Counted from the first letter of the stretch, positions 32,323 to 43,696 are shown. The stretch is 64,000 bases of DNA from Marinibactrum halimedae (GCF_021234875.1 NZ_JAJQVM010000022.1:38961-102960), one strand, 5' to 3'. Numbers and translations are program-made. The notes: generated from the sequence alone by a model not told the origin.

Positions 32323-32362
32323 AAATAAATACCAGCAGACTAAAGAAAGGCGATAACAATAA

Positions 32363-32497
32363 TTAGGCCGCTAAACGCTTACGACCTTTAGCACGACGGC
32401 GAGCCAATACTTTTTGACCGTTCTTGGTTGCCATACGAGCGCGAAAACCGTGGTTACGCTTACGTTTTAAAACACTGGGTTGAAAAGTTCTTTTCAT
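32363..32497 (-). CDS. rpmH: Ribosomal protein bL34
   Basis: The gene encodes a 44-residue, very basic protein, reading [20 protein letters not shown] at the N-terminus and KGRKRLAA at the C-terminus. This is the standard bL34 length and sequence. It lies directly beside the origin and opens the minus-strand rpmH-rnpA-yidD-yidC operon. Confidence 0.98.
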   Translation of the reverse strand: MKRTFQPSVLKRKRNHGFRARMATKNGQKVLARRRAKGRKRLAA

Positions 32498-32725
32498 CGA
32501 AATTACCTGCGGAGTTTAATGTTTCATCAATATTCCCGGCAGCCAACGTTTCGTATCACGCTTAGGTGATCAGTGTTCGCAAAAACGGCAGCCATACGAC
32601 CAGGGCCTGAAAAGTCGCGGGATTTTAAAGAATGATGAAGCGAATCGCAACTGATTTATGGCGAAAACCTGTACAGAAGTATGATTGATGACTTATCAAT
32701 ATATTACGTACTTTTTATAAACAGT

Positions 32726-32734
32726 TTATCCACA
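32726..32734 (+). promoter_or_regulatory. DnaA box (perfect)
   Basis: TTATCCACA is an exact match to the strongest DnaA binding sequence. It lies at the left edge of the AT-rich unwinding region. Confidence 0.9.
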
Positions 32735-32857
32735 GATATAGTTTTTTTATATGAGAAATTAATTTTTGATTGTTAATTTTTTTAAAATGTAAGTTATTAT
32801 AAGTGTTTGAAAAATATATATATTTTTTAATTTGACGAAAATGACAAAAAAAAATCG
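32735..32857. other. Candidate DNA unwinding element
   Basis: These roughly 120 bases, almost entirely A and T with T7 and A8 runs and a TATATATATA tract, lie exactly between the two perfect, oppositely oriented DnaA boxes. Initial strand opening most probably happens here, inferred from composition and placement. Confidence 0.65.
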
Positions 32858-32866
32858 TGTGGATAA
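32858..32866 (-). promoter_or_regulatory. DnaA box (perfect, inverted)
   Basis: TGTGGATAA is the exact reverse complement of TTATCCACA. It lies at the right edge of the AT-rich segment, 132 bases from its inverted partner. Confidence 0.9.
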
Positions 32867-33240
32867 GTGCTAATCTAGCCAGTAGAATACGTTATCAACG
32901 AGTACACACCTAAAATATCTAGTGGTTGTGTATGGCATAACACATACCCTCTTCAATCATTACGTTTGTAAAATTTAGAACACTCCTTAATCGGTATCGA
33001 TAATATTGGCTTGTATTCATATTTTGTCATCGGCACTGGACGATGGCGCTGTTCATTTTGAATTAGCCAGAAAAGGTGTGTCTTGGGTAACTTCTATAGG
33101 TTTCTTCGCCGAAAAATACGGCTCTAAAGCCAGCCAATAAGAAACGCTTACAAAATTCATTAACGCTCTTTGACGTGTATGTTATTCATGTTGTGTGTAA
33201 AGGAGCGAAAGACTGTGGTAAACGCCGGGGGAGTTAATCA

Positions 33241-35238
33241 GTGGCAATATGGGACAAATGTGTCAGTAACTTGCGAGAAGAGTTGCCTTCACAACAGTTC
33301 AATACATGGATCCGGCCACTTGAAGTCGAGGCGGACACCGCTTCTCAGTTGCGTCTGCTTGCGCCTAATCGTTTTGTATTGGATTGGGTTAACGCTAAGT
33401 TTATGGCGAGAATCAAACAATTAGCGTCATTTCATGCCAGTGGCAATGATGTCTCTATTGATATTGTGGTCAGTGCCAGCTCCAGTGGACGTTTTGCGGG
33501 CCGTCGTCCGCCACCCATTCGTAGACGAAGAGCTGTTTCAGGAGGTCTTCGAGGCTCCTCTAACTCTTCTATCGCCAATTCTTCTATGGGGTATGCGGAT
33601 AATGAGGTTGTTGAGAAGCCTTCGTTCTCCTCTCCACCAGAAGCCGTTACAGATCATACAGTCACTCGTGAACCACAATGTTATGACTCTGAGTCTGAGT
33701 ATGAACAAGAGTTTATTCACAGGCGGTCTATAGGGGCGTCTACTGGCACGGCTGAACCTCAACAAAATGCTTTTGTGTCAGCTCAAGATGATGTCACGTC
33801 TTTTGGTGAGTCCTCCTCTCTATCCCTTGAAAGGTCCGTGAATAATCAAACTTCCCGTTGGACGGAAAGTCGGCGTAAAGCGCCTACCACTTCAGCAGCG
33901 GAAGTCCTATCCAGTCGTATGACTCATGTTCAGGAATCTCCCTCTGATATCAATGGGGCCAATACAGTGGCACTAGAGAATAATGGAGATTTGTTTTCAC
34001 AGGGTGAACCTGCTGTAACCACTACTGCCGCCGTTGTGCGAGAGACGCCTTCTTTAGAGAACTCGAGAGTACAGCTTGCCCCTTCTGTTAGTGCTAATTC
34101 TGTTCGTTCTAAAACAGGAGAATTGCACGAAGCGTTAAGTCAATCTGTGCAACCCAAGAAAGCGACAGCGGACACTGGATTAACTGGCACTACACAAGTG
34201 GAAGGTGCGATTCGCCATGGTGGAAATTTAAACACCAATTTTACTTTTAAGAGCTTTGTTGAGGGTAAATCCAACCAACTTGGCCTTGCTGCAGCACAGC
34301 AAGTATCATTGAATCCAGGCGGTGCGTATAACCCACTATTTATTTATGGTGGAGTAGGGTTAGGTAAAACCCATTTAATGCATGCGGTGGGTAATGCCAT
34401 GCGCGAGAAAAACCCCAGTGCAAAGGTGGTGTATTTGCACTCTGAGCGTTTCGTTGCAGATATGGTAAAAGCATTACAGTTGAACGCGATTAATGACTTT
34501 AAACGCTATTATCGTTCCGTCGATGCATTGTTAATTGATGATATTCAATTTTTTGCTGGGAAAGAACGTTCTCAAGAAGAGTTCTTTCACACATTTAATG
34601 CTTTATTAGAAGGTGGGCAACAGATCATTTTAACCTGTGATCGCTATCCAAAAGAGATCACAGGAGTTGAGGAGCGATTAAAAAGCCGTTTTGGTTGGGG
34701 CTTAACGGTGGCTGTAGAACCGCCTGAGTTGGAAACGCGAGTGGCCATCCTCAAAAAGAAAGCGCTGCAAGTCAACATGGATTTACCGAATGATTCAGCG
34801 TTTTTTATTGCTCAGCGTATACGTTCAAACGTTCGTGAATTAGAAGGGGCACTTAAGCGAGTCATTGCGAACTCCCACTTTACAGGCCGTCCTATCGATG
34901 TGCCTTTGGTGCGTGAAGCCCTAAAAGATTTATTAGCGTTGCAAGATAAACAAGTGAGTATTGATAATATTCAGCGCGTGGTTGCCGAATATTACAAAAT
35001 TAAAGTCAGTGATTTACACTCAAAACGAAGAAGCCGATCTGTCGCACGACCACGTCAAGTTGCGATGTCTTTGGCAAAAGAGTTAACAAATCACAGTTTA
35101 CCCGAGATCGGTGATGCCTTTGGGGGCCGAGATCATACGACCGTGTTACATGCGTGCCGTAAGATTAAAGAGCTAAAAGAGCAGGATGGCGATATCAGAG
35201 AAGATGTAAAAAACCTTCTCCGAATTTTAACGACCTAA
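33241..35238 (+). CDS. dnaA: Chromosomal replication initiator DnaA with expanded domain II
   Basis: DnaA binds DnaA boxes, melts oriC and loads DnaB. The start is GTG at 33241 after a GGGGGAG ribosome-binding site. Domain I is clear ([17 protein letters not shown], residues ~10-27). The AAA+ domain starts near residue 330 ([15 protein letters not shown]), with Walker [10 protein letters not shown] near 370 and Walker [10 protein letters not shown]. Domain IV ends with the DnaA signature [14 protein letters not shown]. At 665 residues it is about 200 longer than the E. coli protein (467). The surplus is all in domain II, a low-complexity Ser/Thr/Glu-rich linker of about 245 residues with a basic patch ([10 protein letters not shown]). 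Confidence 0.97.
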   Translation: MAIWDKCVSNLREELPSQQFNTWIRPLEVEADTASQLRLLAPNRFVLDWVNAKFMARIKQLASFHASGNDVSIDIVVSASSSGRFAGRRPPPIRRRRAVSGGLRGSSNSSIANSSMGYADNEVVEKPSFSSPPEAVTDHTVTREPQCYDSESEYEQEFIHRRSIGASTGTAEPQQNAFVSAQDDVTSFGESSSLSLERSVNNQTSRWTESRRKAPTTSAAEVLSSRMTHVQESPSDINGANTVALENNGDLFSQGEPAVTTTAAVVRETPSLENSRVQLAPSVSANSVRSKTGELHEALSQSVQPKKATADTGLTGTTQVEGAIRHGGNLNTNFTFKSFVEGKSNQLGLAAAQQVSLNPGGAYNPLFIYGGVGLGKTHLMHAVGNAMREKNPSAKVVYLHSERFVADMVKALQLNAINDFKRYYRSVDALLIDDIQFFAGKERSQEEFFHTFNALLEGGQQIILTCDRYPKEITGVEERLKSRFGWGLTVAVEPPELETRVAILKKKALQVNMDLPNDSAFFIAQRIRSNVRELEGALKRVIANSHFTGRPIDVPLVREALKDLLALQDKQVSIDNIQRVVAEYYKIKVSDLHSKRRSRSVARPRQVAMSLAKELTNHSLPEIGDAFGGRDHTTVLHACRKIKELKEQDGDIREDVKNLLRILTT

Positions 35239-35361
35239 TCTACCTTCTTCATCGATCAAAATTTTAACCATTGGATTGTCACTACGCTAAGTCGGAGTGC
35301 ATTTAGTCTTGGGGCTCTGAGGTGGAAGCATTGGGGCCGAGTGTGTAAAGAGTAAAACTAC

Positions 35362-36468
35362 ATGAAATTTACGGTTACCCGAGAAGCGTTGTTAAGGCCA
35401 CTTCAGTTGGTGGCGGGTGTTGTGGAAAGACGACAAACCATGGCGGTCTTGTCGAATATATTAGTGGTCTTGGATGGCAATCGTCTTTCTCTCACCGGCA
35501 CGGATACCGAAGTTGAAATCGTCGGACGAATAGAGCTCGATCAAGATTATGGTCAAGCTGAAATTACGGTTCCCGCTAAGAAGTTGGTTGATATTTGTCG
35601 TTCTTTGCCCGATGGCGCAGTCATCGATTTTAGTGAAGAAAACCAACGGGTGTTGGTGAAAAGTGGCCGCAGTCGCTTTCAGCTTTCTACACTTCCTGCT
35701 TCAGATTTTCCTGCCACAGAAGAAAGTGAAGAGGATATTCGGTTTTCTGTCTCTCAAGGTTCGATTAAGCGCATTATTGATCGAACCAGTTTTGCTATGG
35801 CGCAACAAGATGTTCGTTATTACCTCAATGGCATGTTGTGGGAATTAACCTCTGGGAAATTGCGTGTTGTTGCCACAGATGGACATCGTCTTGCACTGTG
35901 TGATTTGGATGACCTTCCTGTTCAAGTCTCTGAAAAGTCTCAATCAATTTTGCCTCGCAAAGGTGTTATTGAATTAGCTCGCCTGTTGGAAGATTCGGAT
36001 GAAGTGATTGAAGTGGCGCTCGGTAAAAGTCAGATACGCGCGAATACGGAAGCGTTTACGTTTACCTCAAAGCTTGTTGACGGTAAGTTTCCGGATTATG
36101 AACGTGTTTTGCCAAAAGGCGGCGATAAAACCGTGATTGGTTCTCGCAATGAACTGAAACAGGCATTCTCAAGAACTGCGATTTTGTCTAATGAGAAGTA
36201 TCGTGGTGTCAGAATGTTGTTTGAAGAAAGTTGGGTCACTTTACTTGCGAATAACCCGGAACAAGAAGAGGCAGAAGAGCAAGTTGCTGTTGATTATGCT
36301 GGTGAGACTTTAGAAATTGGTTTTAATGTCAGTTATCTTCAAGATGTGGCAAATGTATTAAGCAGTGAACAGATTAAGTTTACCCTTTCGGATTCAAACA
36401 GTAGCGCGTTGTTAGAAGAAGCCGAAGGCGGTGATTCTCTATATGTTGTTATGCCTATGAGGCTGTAA
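35362..36468 (+). CDS. dnaN: DNA polymerase III beta sliding clamp
   Basis: DnaN is the ring-shaped processivity clamp for DNA polymerases. The 368-residue protein (E. coli 366) starts MKFTVTREALLRPLQLVAGV and ends with the conserved YVVMPMRL, which lines the clamp's partner-binding pocket. It follows dnaA by 123 bases and probably shares its transcript with recF and gyrB. Confidence 0.98.
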   Translation: MKFTVTREALLRPLQLVAGVVERRQTMAVLSNILVVLDGNRLSLTGTDTEVEIVGRIELDQDYGQAEITVPAKKLVDICRSLPDGAVIDFSEENQRVLVKSGRSRFQLSTLPASDFPATEESEEDIRFSVSQGSIKRIIDRTSFAMAQQDVRYYLNGMLWELTSGKLRVVATDGHRLALCDLDDLPVQVSEKSQSILPRKGVIELARLLEDSDEVIEVALGKSQIRANTEAFTFTSKLVDGKFPDYERVLPKGGDKTVIGSRNELKQAFSRTAILSNEKYRGVRMLFEESWVTLLANNPEQEEAEEQVAVDYAGETLEIGFNVSYLQDVANVLSSEQIKFTLSDSNSSALLEEAEGGDSLYVVMPMRL

Positions 36469-36525
36469 CTGTTTTGTACGGTTCTATTCTTTTTTCTTTC
36501 TTTCAAAAAGGTTAATGGCCAGTGT

Positions 36526-37635
36526 ATGGTCATTAACCGACTTTCTATTCGAGATATCCGCAACTTACATGCTGTTGATATCAATCCTTGCAAGACGATT
36601 AACTTTTTTTCAGGTGTTAATGGCAGCGGCAAAACCTCTGTTTTAGAGGGGATTTCATTAATTGCTCATGGACGATCATTTCGTTCTCACCTTACTTCTC
36701 CCATCATTCGTTTTGACTGCGATCAAGGTGTGGTTTACTCAGAAGTTATCCAATGTGACGGTACTATTGTTTCCATTGGTGTTCAGAAAGAGCGAAAAGG
36801 CTTAACGTCAGTTAAGGTGAATAAACAAAGTGCTCGGCAAAGCTCTGAGTTGGCAAGATATTTACCCATTCAAGTCATTGATGCAGACAGTTTTTCTCTG
36901 ATCAGTGGGGCGCCCTCTATTCGAAGAAAGTTTTTTGACTGGCTTGTGTTCCACGTGGAACATCCTTTTTTGGCATTGTGGCAACGATATACCGCTGCAT
37001 TGAAACAGAGAAATAGTTTGCTCCGACGTGGTAAAATAACCTATTCAGACCTAGAGCCGTGGGATGCGGAAATGGTATCTCAGGGCGAACAACTACATGA
37101 GGTTAGAGCACGTACCTATTCGTATTTTAAAGAAGCCTATGAGCAACTGTCTTCTTTAAAGGTATGGGATAATGAAACACAAAACATTGACCTTGTGTAC
37201 AAACGAGGTTGGTCGGAAGAAGAGACTCTTTCTGAAGCATTAAAAAGTTCTTTTGAGAGAGACCTTAAGTCGGGCACAACCCACATTGGTCCACATCGAG
37301 CTGATCTTTGGGTTAGGAGTAAAGGGCGAAAAGTCAGTGATTGGTTGTCTCGAGGTCAGCAAAAGACTTTGGTGGTAAAGCTCTTTTTATCTATCGCTGA
37401 AGCGTATTCGAAAGTGAAGGGTACGTTCCCGGTATTCTTATTGGATGATTTACCTGCTGAGTTAGATAAGTACCATCGAGAGGAGCTATTAAGACACCTT
37501 GTCAACACTGGTGGTCAAGTTTTTATTACAGGTATTGAAGTTGATGATTTGACACAGTATCTAGATAAAGAGCCAAGCACTTTATATAAAATGTTCCACG
37601 TGGAACATGGAACCGTGACAGAACGAAAATCTTAA
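36526..37635 (+). CDS. recF: DNA replication and repair protein RecF
   Basis: RecF is an SMC-like ATPase that helps load RecA at gapped DNA with RecO and RecR. The 369-residue protein has Walker A GVNGSGKT (residues 30-37), the ABC-type signature LSRGQQKTL and Walker B FLLDDLPAELD. Two parS palindromes are embedded in the coding sequence, each read as FHVEH, near residues 141-147 and 356-361. The gene lies 57 bases after dnaN and 36 bases before gyrB. Confidence 0.96.
   Translation: MVINRLSIRDIRNLHAVDINPCKTINFFSGVNGSGKTSVLEGISLIAHGRSFRSHLTSPIIRFDCDQGVVYSEVIQCDGTIVSIGVQKERKGLTSVKVNKQSARQSSELARYLPIQVIDADSFSLISGAPSIRRKFFDWLVFHVEHPFLALWQRYTAALKQRNSLLRRGKITYSDLEPWDAEMVSQGEQLHEVRARTYSYFKEAYEQLSSLKVWDNETQNIDLVYKRGWSEEETLSEALKSSFERDLKSGTTHIGPHRADLWVRSKGRKVSDWLSRGQQKTLVVKLFLSIAEAYSKVKGTFPVFLLDDLPAELDKYHREELLRHLVNTGGQVFITGIEVDDLTQYLDKEPSTLYKMFHVEHGTVTERKS
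36947..36962. promoter_or_regulatory. parS: parS centromere site 1 (inside recF)
   Basis: TGTTCCACGTGGAACA is a perfect 16-bp palindrome and matches the chromosomal parS consensus bound by ParB (TGTTNCACGTGAAACA type, Pseudomonas form). It lies about 4 kb to the right of oriC. Confidence 0.92.
37592..37607. promoter_or_regulatory. parS: parS centromere site 2 (inside recF)
   Basis: This is a second perfect copy of TGTTCCACGTGGAACA, 645 bases from the first, near the 3' end of recF. Two identical palindromes in one coding sequence argue for selection as ParB sites. Confidence 0.92.
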
Positions 37636-37671
37636 AATAAAAGTAATTTGAGTAAACTGGAGCAGACATAA

Positions 37672-40089
<2,418 letters not shown>

Positions 40090-40265
40090 TTAAAATTTAA
40101 ACATTTTTGTGGGATCTCATAGTTCGTGGACTGGTGTTTCAATTTTTTGGTCTGCCTTAAAATTAAGTTTTACTGCTATTTGTAAGCTAACTAACTGAAA
40201 AATTTCTTAACTTTTGACTTATTGGTGTTTTTGACAATACGTCTTAACTAGAAAATGGATGGAAA

Positions 40266-41363
40266 ATGGTAAAAAAGAAGTCCGTTGAGATTGATGAGGA
40301 GCGTATACGCGAAGCCGAATCAGCTATAAGTACAGTAGCTAGGCAAGTTAAATTTAATGTGGCTGAATATCCTGTCTCTATGTATGTGAGCAGGTTTAGT
40401 AATGACGTTGGTGATAGGTATTTTGTCCCGGAATACCAACGTAATGCCAGGTGGAGTGATGAACAAAAGTCTCAATTTATCGAGTCTCTTATTGTTGGGC
40501 TTCCAATCCCCTTTATGTTTTTTTACCAAACTCATAAAGGGACGATGGAAATTGTTGATGGCTCTCAAAGAATGAGAGCAATGAGATCATTTCTTAAAGA
40601 AAATTTGATACTAAGTAATCTGGTTTTAGTCCCAGAATTAAATGGATTTACATTTGATGACCTCCCAGGCGATAGAAAAAATAAGCTTGAAGACGTTACT
40701 ATAAGAACGATTATTCTTGATACAGATACTGATCCCTCAACTCGTGCAGAGATGTTTGCGAGAATTAACCGAATGGGAACATCTGCTGAGCCTGTTGAAA
40801 TTCGCAGAGGATCTTTACCTGGGCCTGTTACCACTCTAATTGATGAGCTTGCAAAAAGTGAACAGTTTGCTGTTATGACCCCGCTATCAACCAAGTTGAT
40901 AAATAAACGGGAGAGAGAGGAACTTATTACCCGATTTTTTGCATATATAAATACTTATGACACTGACGATGGGCGTTTTCCAGGATATCGGGATCGACCT
41001 AGCAAATTTCTTTTTGACTACCTAAAGAATTCGAACAAAGGCGCCGAAGATAATCCCGAAATTATCCAAAGAATGCGTGAAGAGTTTCTTCAAGTACTAG
41101 AGTTTGTTCAGAAAACGTTTCCTCTTGGTTTTAGAAAATCATCCAATGCGAAAACGATACCACGTGTACGGTTTGAAGCCATAGCTGTTGGGTCTGGCTT
41201 GGCTTTAAGAGAAAATCCCGACTTAAAAGCGGCACCTGATGCGGTTATTGAAAAGATGAATAAGCAAAATTTTGACCGAATAGTGGTTTCTGACGGAGCA
41301 AATGTCCGTTCAAAGCTTGAGGGTAGAGTTGATTTTATTAAAAATATTCTGCTCCAAAAATGA
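40266..41363 (+). CDS. DUF262 domain protein (ParB/GmrS-like), first gene of a putative defence operon
   Basis: This 365-residue protein has a DUF262-type domain. VPEYQRNARWS is at residues 54-64, with the family YQR at 57-59. DGSQRMRAM follows at 98-106, a form of the DGQQR motif, and FARINRMGT near 165. DUF262 proteins have a ParB-like nucleotide-binding/hydrolase fold and occur in modification-dependent restriction (GmrSD) and other anti-phage systems. No second nuclease domain (such as DUF1524 HNH) is visible. Its stop overlaps the next start in ATGA, so the three following genes are translationally coupled. The exact activity is unknown; a sensor or NTPase role is inferred. Confidence 0.8.
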   Translation: MVKKKSVEIDEERIREAESAISTVARQVKFNVAEYPVSMYVSRFSNDVGDRYFVPEYQRNARWSDEQKSQFIESLIVGLPIPFMFFYQTHKGTMEIVDGSQRMRAMRSFLKENLILSNLVLVPELNGFTFDDLPGDRKNKLEDVTIRTIILDTDTDPSTRAEMFARINRMGTSAEPVEIRRGSLPGPVTTLIDELAKSEQFAVMTPLSTKLINKREREELITRFFAYINTYDTDDGRFPGYRDRPSKFLFDYLKNSNKGAEDNPEIIQRMREEFLQVLEFVQKTFPLGFRKSSNAKTIPRVRFEAIAVGSGLALRENPDLKAAPDAVIEKMNKQNFDRIVVSDGANVRSKLEGRVDFIKNILLQK

Positions 41364-42073
41364 CTACTTTAATTTCAACATTAGATGAAAAAAAAGATGA
41401 TTTTAATTCTCATCTGACATTGGCTAGTGCGTTGGAAATTCATCTCGTTGAGGGTGACGTTATACCCGTTGGAGAAACTGTTCTGACAGTACGCCACTTA
41501 TTGACTATAAAATCTGGTCTTGTAATTCATCTTTACAATATTGTCGAAGCAATTATGACTTTGACAATAGAGCAAATAGGGAATCAAGTTAAGTCATCTT
41601 CTCCAAACGATTGGACTGAAAATACTTTAAAGGAATGGCTCCGAACATATGCGTCTATCGGGATTGAAGGGAATGAAGATAGTAGACTAGAAATTGTTCA
41701 TAAGGCGGCCCTCAAACTTTTAAACAAAGAAAGCATTCAAAACCTTAAATTTAAAAAGCCAAGTGGTACTTGGTCTGACAAAGTTATATATCAGTTTTCA
41801 CAGAGGCTAAATGTGAATTTTCGTTTAGATCCTGAAATGCATCGCAAAATAGCTCCGGCAGCAAAGTATGGTGACCAAACACCTTTAGAGTTTTTGGCTG
41901 ATCGTAGAAATGCTATTGCTCATGGTCGCAGAAATTTCGAAGATGGGGCTCGCGACTTATCAATACAACAAATTAGTGAATTGGCAGATGTAACGATAGA
42001 ATACATGACCGCTGCAGTTGAATCTTTTCAACAATTCATAGATGAAAAGAAATACATGGTATCAGCATTTTGA
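41360..42073 (+). CDS. HEPN-domain ribonuclease-like protein (MAE_28990/MAE_18760 type)
   Basis: This is a 237-residue, mainly helical protein. The HEPN catalytic motif R-x4-H is present as R183 to H188 in DRRNAIAHGRRNF. The N-terminal helix IHLYNIVEAIMTLTIEQI (near 56-73) fits the MAE_28990/MAE_18760 HEPN group. HEPN domains of this sort are metal-independent RNases in toxin-antitoxin and abortive-infection systems. The gene overlaps the DUF262 gene by 4 bases, and its stop overlaps the methyltransferase start (TGATG), a very tight three-gene operon. RNA cleavage and its trigger are inferred, not shown by the sequence. Confidence 0.75.
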   Translation: MTTLISTLDEKKDDFNSHLTLASALEIHLVEGDVIPVGETVLTVRHLLTIKSGLVIHLYNIVEAIMTLTIEQIGNQVKSSSPNDWTENTLKEWLRTYASIGIEGNEDSRLEIVHKAALKLLNKESIQNLKFKKPSGTWSDKVIYQFSQRLNVNFRLDPEMHRKIAPAAKYGDQTPLEFLADRRNAIAHGRRNFEDGARDLSIQQISELADVTIEYMTAAVESFQQFIDEKKYMVSAF

Positions 42074-43119
42074 TGAAACAAAAAAATAAGAAGATATTTG
42101 CAGTAGATTTATTTTGTGGCGCAGGAGGTCTTACTTATGGTTTGGAGCGATCTGGCATCTCAGTAAAACTGGGCGTGGATATCGATCCTGCCTGCCATTA
42201 TCCGATTGAGGCCAACACAAAATCTAAATTTGTTTGTGAAGATATAGCGTGCATAGATACGTCTATAATCGAGCGGGCATTTGAAGGTGGTGCATATTCA
42301 GTTATTGCTGGGTGTGCACCGTGCCAACCATTCTCGACCTATTCTCGATCCGCGAAGAAAAAACTTAATGGAACTGAAGACTGGAAATTGGTGGGGCACT
42401 TTGGTGAGATTATTAACGATATTAAGCCCGATGTTATTACAATGGAAAATGTTCCACCTTTAGTTTCTCAACCTATTTTTAAACAGTTTGTAAAAAGCTT
42501 GAGGGGGTATAGTGTTGATTGGAAAATCGTTGAATGTGAGTCGATAGGATTACCCCAAACAAGAAAACGTTTGGTACTTGTAGCTTCCAAATTGGGAGAT
42601 ATACAGATCCCGGATTTTAACTATCGAAAAAAAACGGTAAGAGCCGTTCTAAAAAATCTATCTAAGCTCAACGCTGGCGAACAGGATCCGAAGGACAACT
42701 TACATAAAGCATGCCGCCTTAGTAAAATTAACTTGGAACGAATTAGAAGTTCTAAACCTGGCGGTACATGGAGGGATTGGCCAAAGCACCTTAGGGCGAA
42801 ATGCCACCAGAAAGAGTCGGGTGCTACTTACCCTTCCGTCTATGGAAGAATGGAATGGGATTCTCCCTCACCAACAATCACAACTCAGTGTTTTGGTTAT
42901 GGGAATGGCCGTTTTGGGCATCCGGAAGAAGATAGGGCTATTACACTTAGAGAAGCGGCTATGCTTCAAGGGTTTCCAAAGACCTATTCATTCTTATCAA
43001 AAGAAGAGTCTGTCTCTTTTTCAAAAATTGGTAGATTGATCGGAAATGCTGTTCCTGTAACATTAGGAAAAGTGATAGGCAAATTGATATGTGATCACAT
43101 TAGTGAGCAAACCGCATAG
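42073..43119 (+). CDS. DNA (cytosine-5-)-methyltransferase
   Basis: This 348-residue C5-cytosine methyltransferase has all the main motifs: I (VDLFCGAGG), IV with the catalytic cysteine (P83-C84-Q85 in GCAPCQPFSTY), VI (E125-N126-V127), VIII (QTRKRLV) and X (IGNAVPVTLGKVIG). A target-recognition region lies between residues ~185 and 275. The ATG at 42073 sits in TGATG, overlapping the HEPN stop by one base. No restriction endonuclease gene accompanies it. Together with the DUF262 and HEPN genes it probably marks host DNA so that the other two act only on invaders. The recognition sequence cannot be deduced. Confidence 0.92.
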   Translation: MKQKNKKIFAVDLFCGAGGLTYGLERSGISVKLGVDIDPACHYPIEANTKSKFVCEDIACIDTSIIERAFEGGAYSVIAGCAPCQPFSTYSRSAKKKLNGTEDWKLVGHFGEIINDIKPDVITMENVPPLVSQPIFKQFVKSLRGYSVDWKIVECESIGLPQTRKRLVLVASKLGDIQIPDFNYRKKTVRAVLKNLSKLNAGEQDPKDNLHKACRLSKINLERIRSSKPGGTWRDWPKHLRAKCHQKESGATYPSVYGRMEWDSPSPTITTQCFGYGNGRFGHPEEDRAITLREAAMLQGFPKTYSFLSKEESVSFSKIGRLIGNAVPVTLGKVIGKLICDHISEQTA

Positions 43120-43133
43120 AATAAATAGACGAA

Positions 43134-43290
43134 GCTGTTCAAAATTCTGTGTCAAGCTTGCACAAAATATCGCAGGGACGTTTTAGCATTACAGATCTAA
43201 AAATCCTTGTAAACGGTCTTCAAAGTGAATGGCCATTTGCGATAATGTGACGTTCCACTTTTGCGCCGGGTATGCCCATTTCTCAGAGTC
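43134..43290 (-). mobile_element. Remnant of an IS256-family insertion sequence (3' end), left copy
   Basis: Translating the minus strand from about 43290 gives SEKWAYPAQKWNVTLSQMAI, then HFEDRLQGFLDL and a stop at 43191-43189. This is the C-terminus of an IS256/Mutator-type transposase. After the stop comes non-coding DNA ending with TTCAAAATTCTGTGTCA (plus strand), which is also the end of the copy at 63.8 kb and is the likely terminal inverted repeat. The rest of the element is missing. The two copies are about 90% alike over the shared part and point in opposite directions. Confidence 0.8.
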
Positions 43291-43325
43291 AATGAGTTTA
43301 CTCAGCCTCTTCCTGACAGATTTCC

Positions 43326-43372
43326 ATAGATCTTAATATAGGTCTAAAATTAGGTCTAAATTTAGATCTAAA
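43326..43372. promoter_or_regulatory. Operator: four 11-bp repeats at exact 12-bp spacing
   Basis: ATAGATCTTAA (43326), ATAGGTCTAAA (43338), TTAGGTCTAAA (43350) and TTAGATCTAAA (43362) follow each other with a 12-bp period. The last copy lies in a perfect palindrome, TTTAGATCTAAA. They sit immediately upstream of the antitoxin's GGAGGT ribosome-binding site, the place where Phd/YefM-type antitoxins bind cooperatively to repress their own operon. Confidence 0.75.
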
Positions 43373-43387
43373 CAATCGGAGGTAACG

Positions 43388-43696
43388 ATGTTGCAAAAAA
43401 TCTTATGTGGGTACACAACATCGATCAGCAAGTTCAAAGCTAACCCAAGCGCGGCGCTTGCTGAAGCGAATGGCGATGCAGTAGCAGTGTCTTCTCACAA
43501 CGAAATCCAGTTTTACGCAGTTCCAGCCAACATCTACGAAGATATGGTGAACTTTCTTGAATATGCACAGCGCGGGACAACTGAGATAAAGGATATTCCT
43601 GCGGAATTTACATTGACAGATGAAAAATTTGAAAAAATGTCTAAAGGCTTGAAAGAGAGAGCCAAAAAAGATTTAGGAGGATTTGAAGAATGTTAA
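43388..43696 (+). CDS. YafN/Phd-YefM-like antitoxin
   Basis: This 102-residue protein has the N-terminal Phd/YefM-type fold. TTSISKFKANPSAALAEANG is at 10-29, followed by VAVSSHNEIQFYAVPANIYEDM, the typical DNA-binding and dimerisation part. The C-terminal half (residues ~55-102) is charged and probably unfolded until it wraps the toxin. A GGAGGT ribosome-binding site precedes the ATG. It is the first gene of a three-gene operon ending in a YafO-like toxin. The YafN name rests mainly on that partner. Confidence 0.8.
   Translation: MLQKILCGYTTSISKFKANPSAALAEANGDAVAVSSHNEIQFYAVPANIYEDMVNFLEYAQRGTTEIKDIPAEFTLTDEKFEKMSKGLKERAKKDLGGFEEC

Larger units (their letters stand above)
32498..33240. other. 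oriC: Chromosomal replication origin (oriC)
   Basis: The 743-base gap between rpmH (-) and dnaA (+) is the classical Pseudomonas-type origin position, and gene directions diverge from it. It holds two perfect DnaA boxes (32726-32734 forward, 32858-32866 reverse) on either side of a very AT-rich segment with long T and A runs and an ATATATATAT stretch. One-mismatch boxes are also present, such as TGTGTGTAA at 33192-33200 just before dnaA, which could serve dnaA autoregulation. The dnaA and rpmH promoters must also lie here. Confidence 0.88.

Noticed and set aside
33170..33424. 84-codon frame overlapping the start of dnaA in another frame
   Set aside because: It covers the origin edge and the well-defined dnaA N-terminus; the dnaA frame has the ribosome-binding site and family match.
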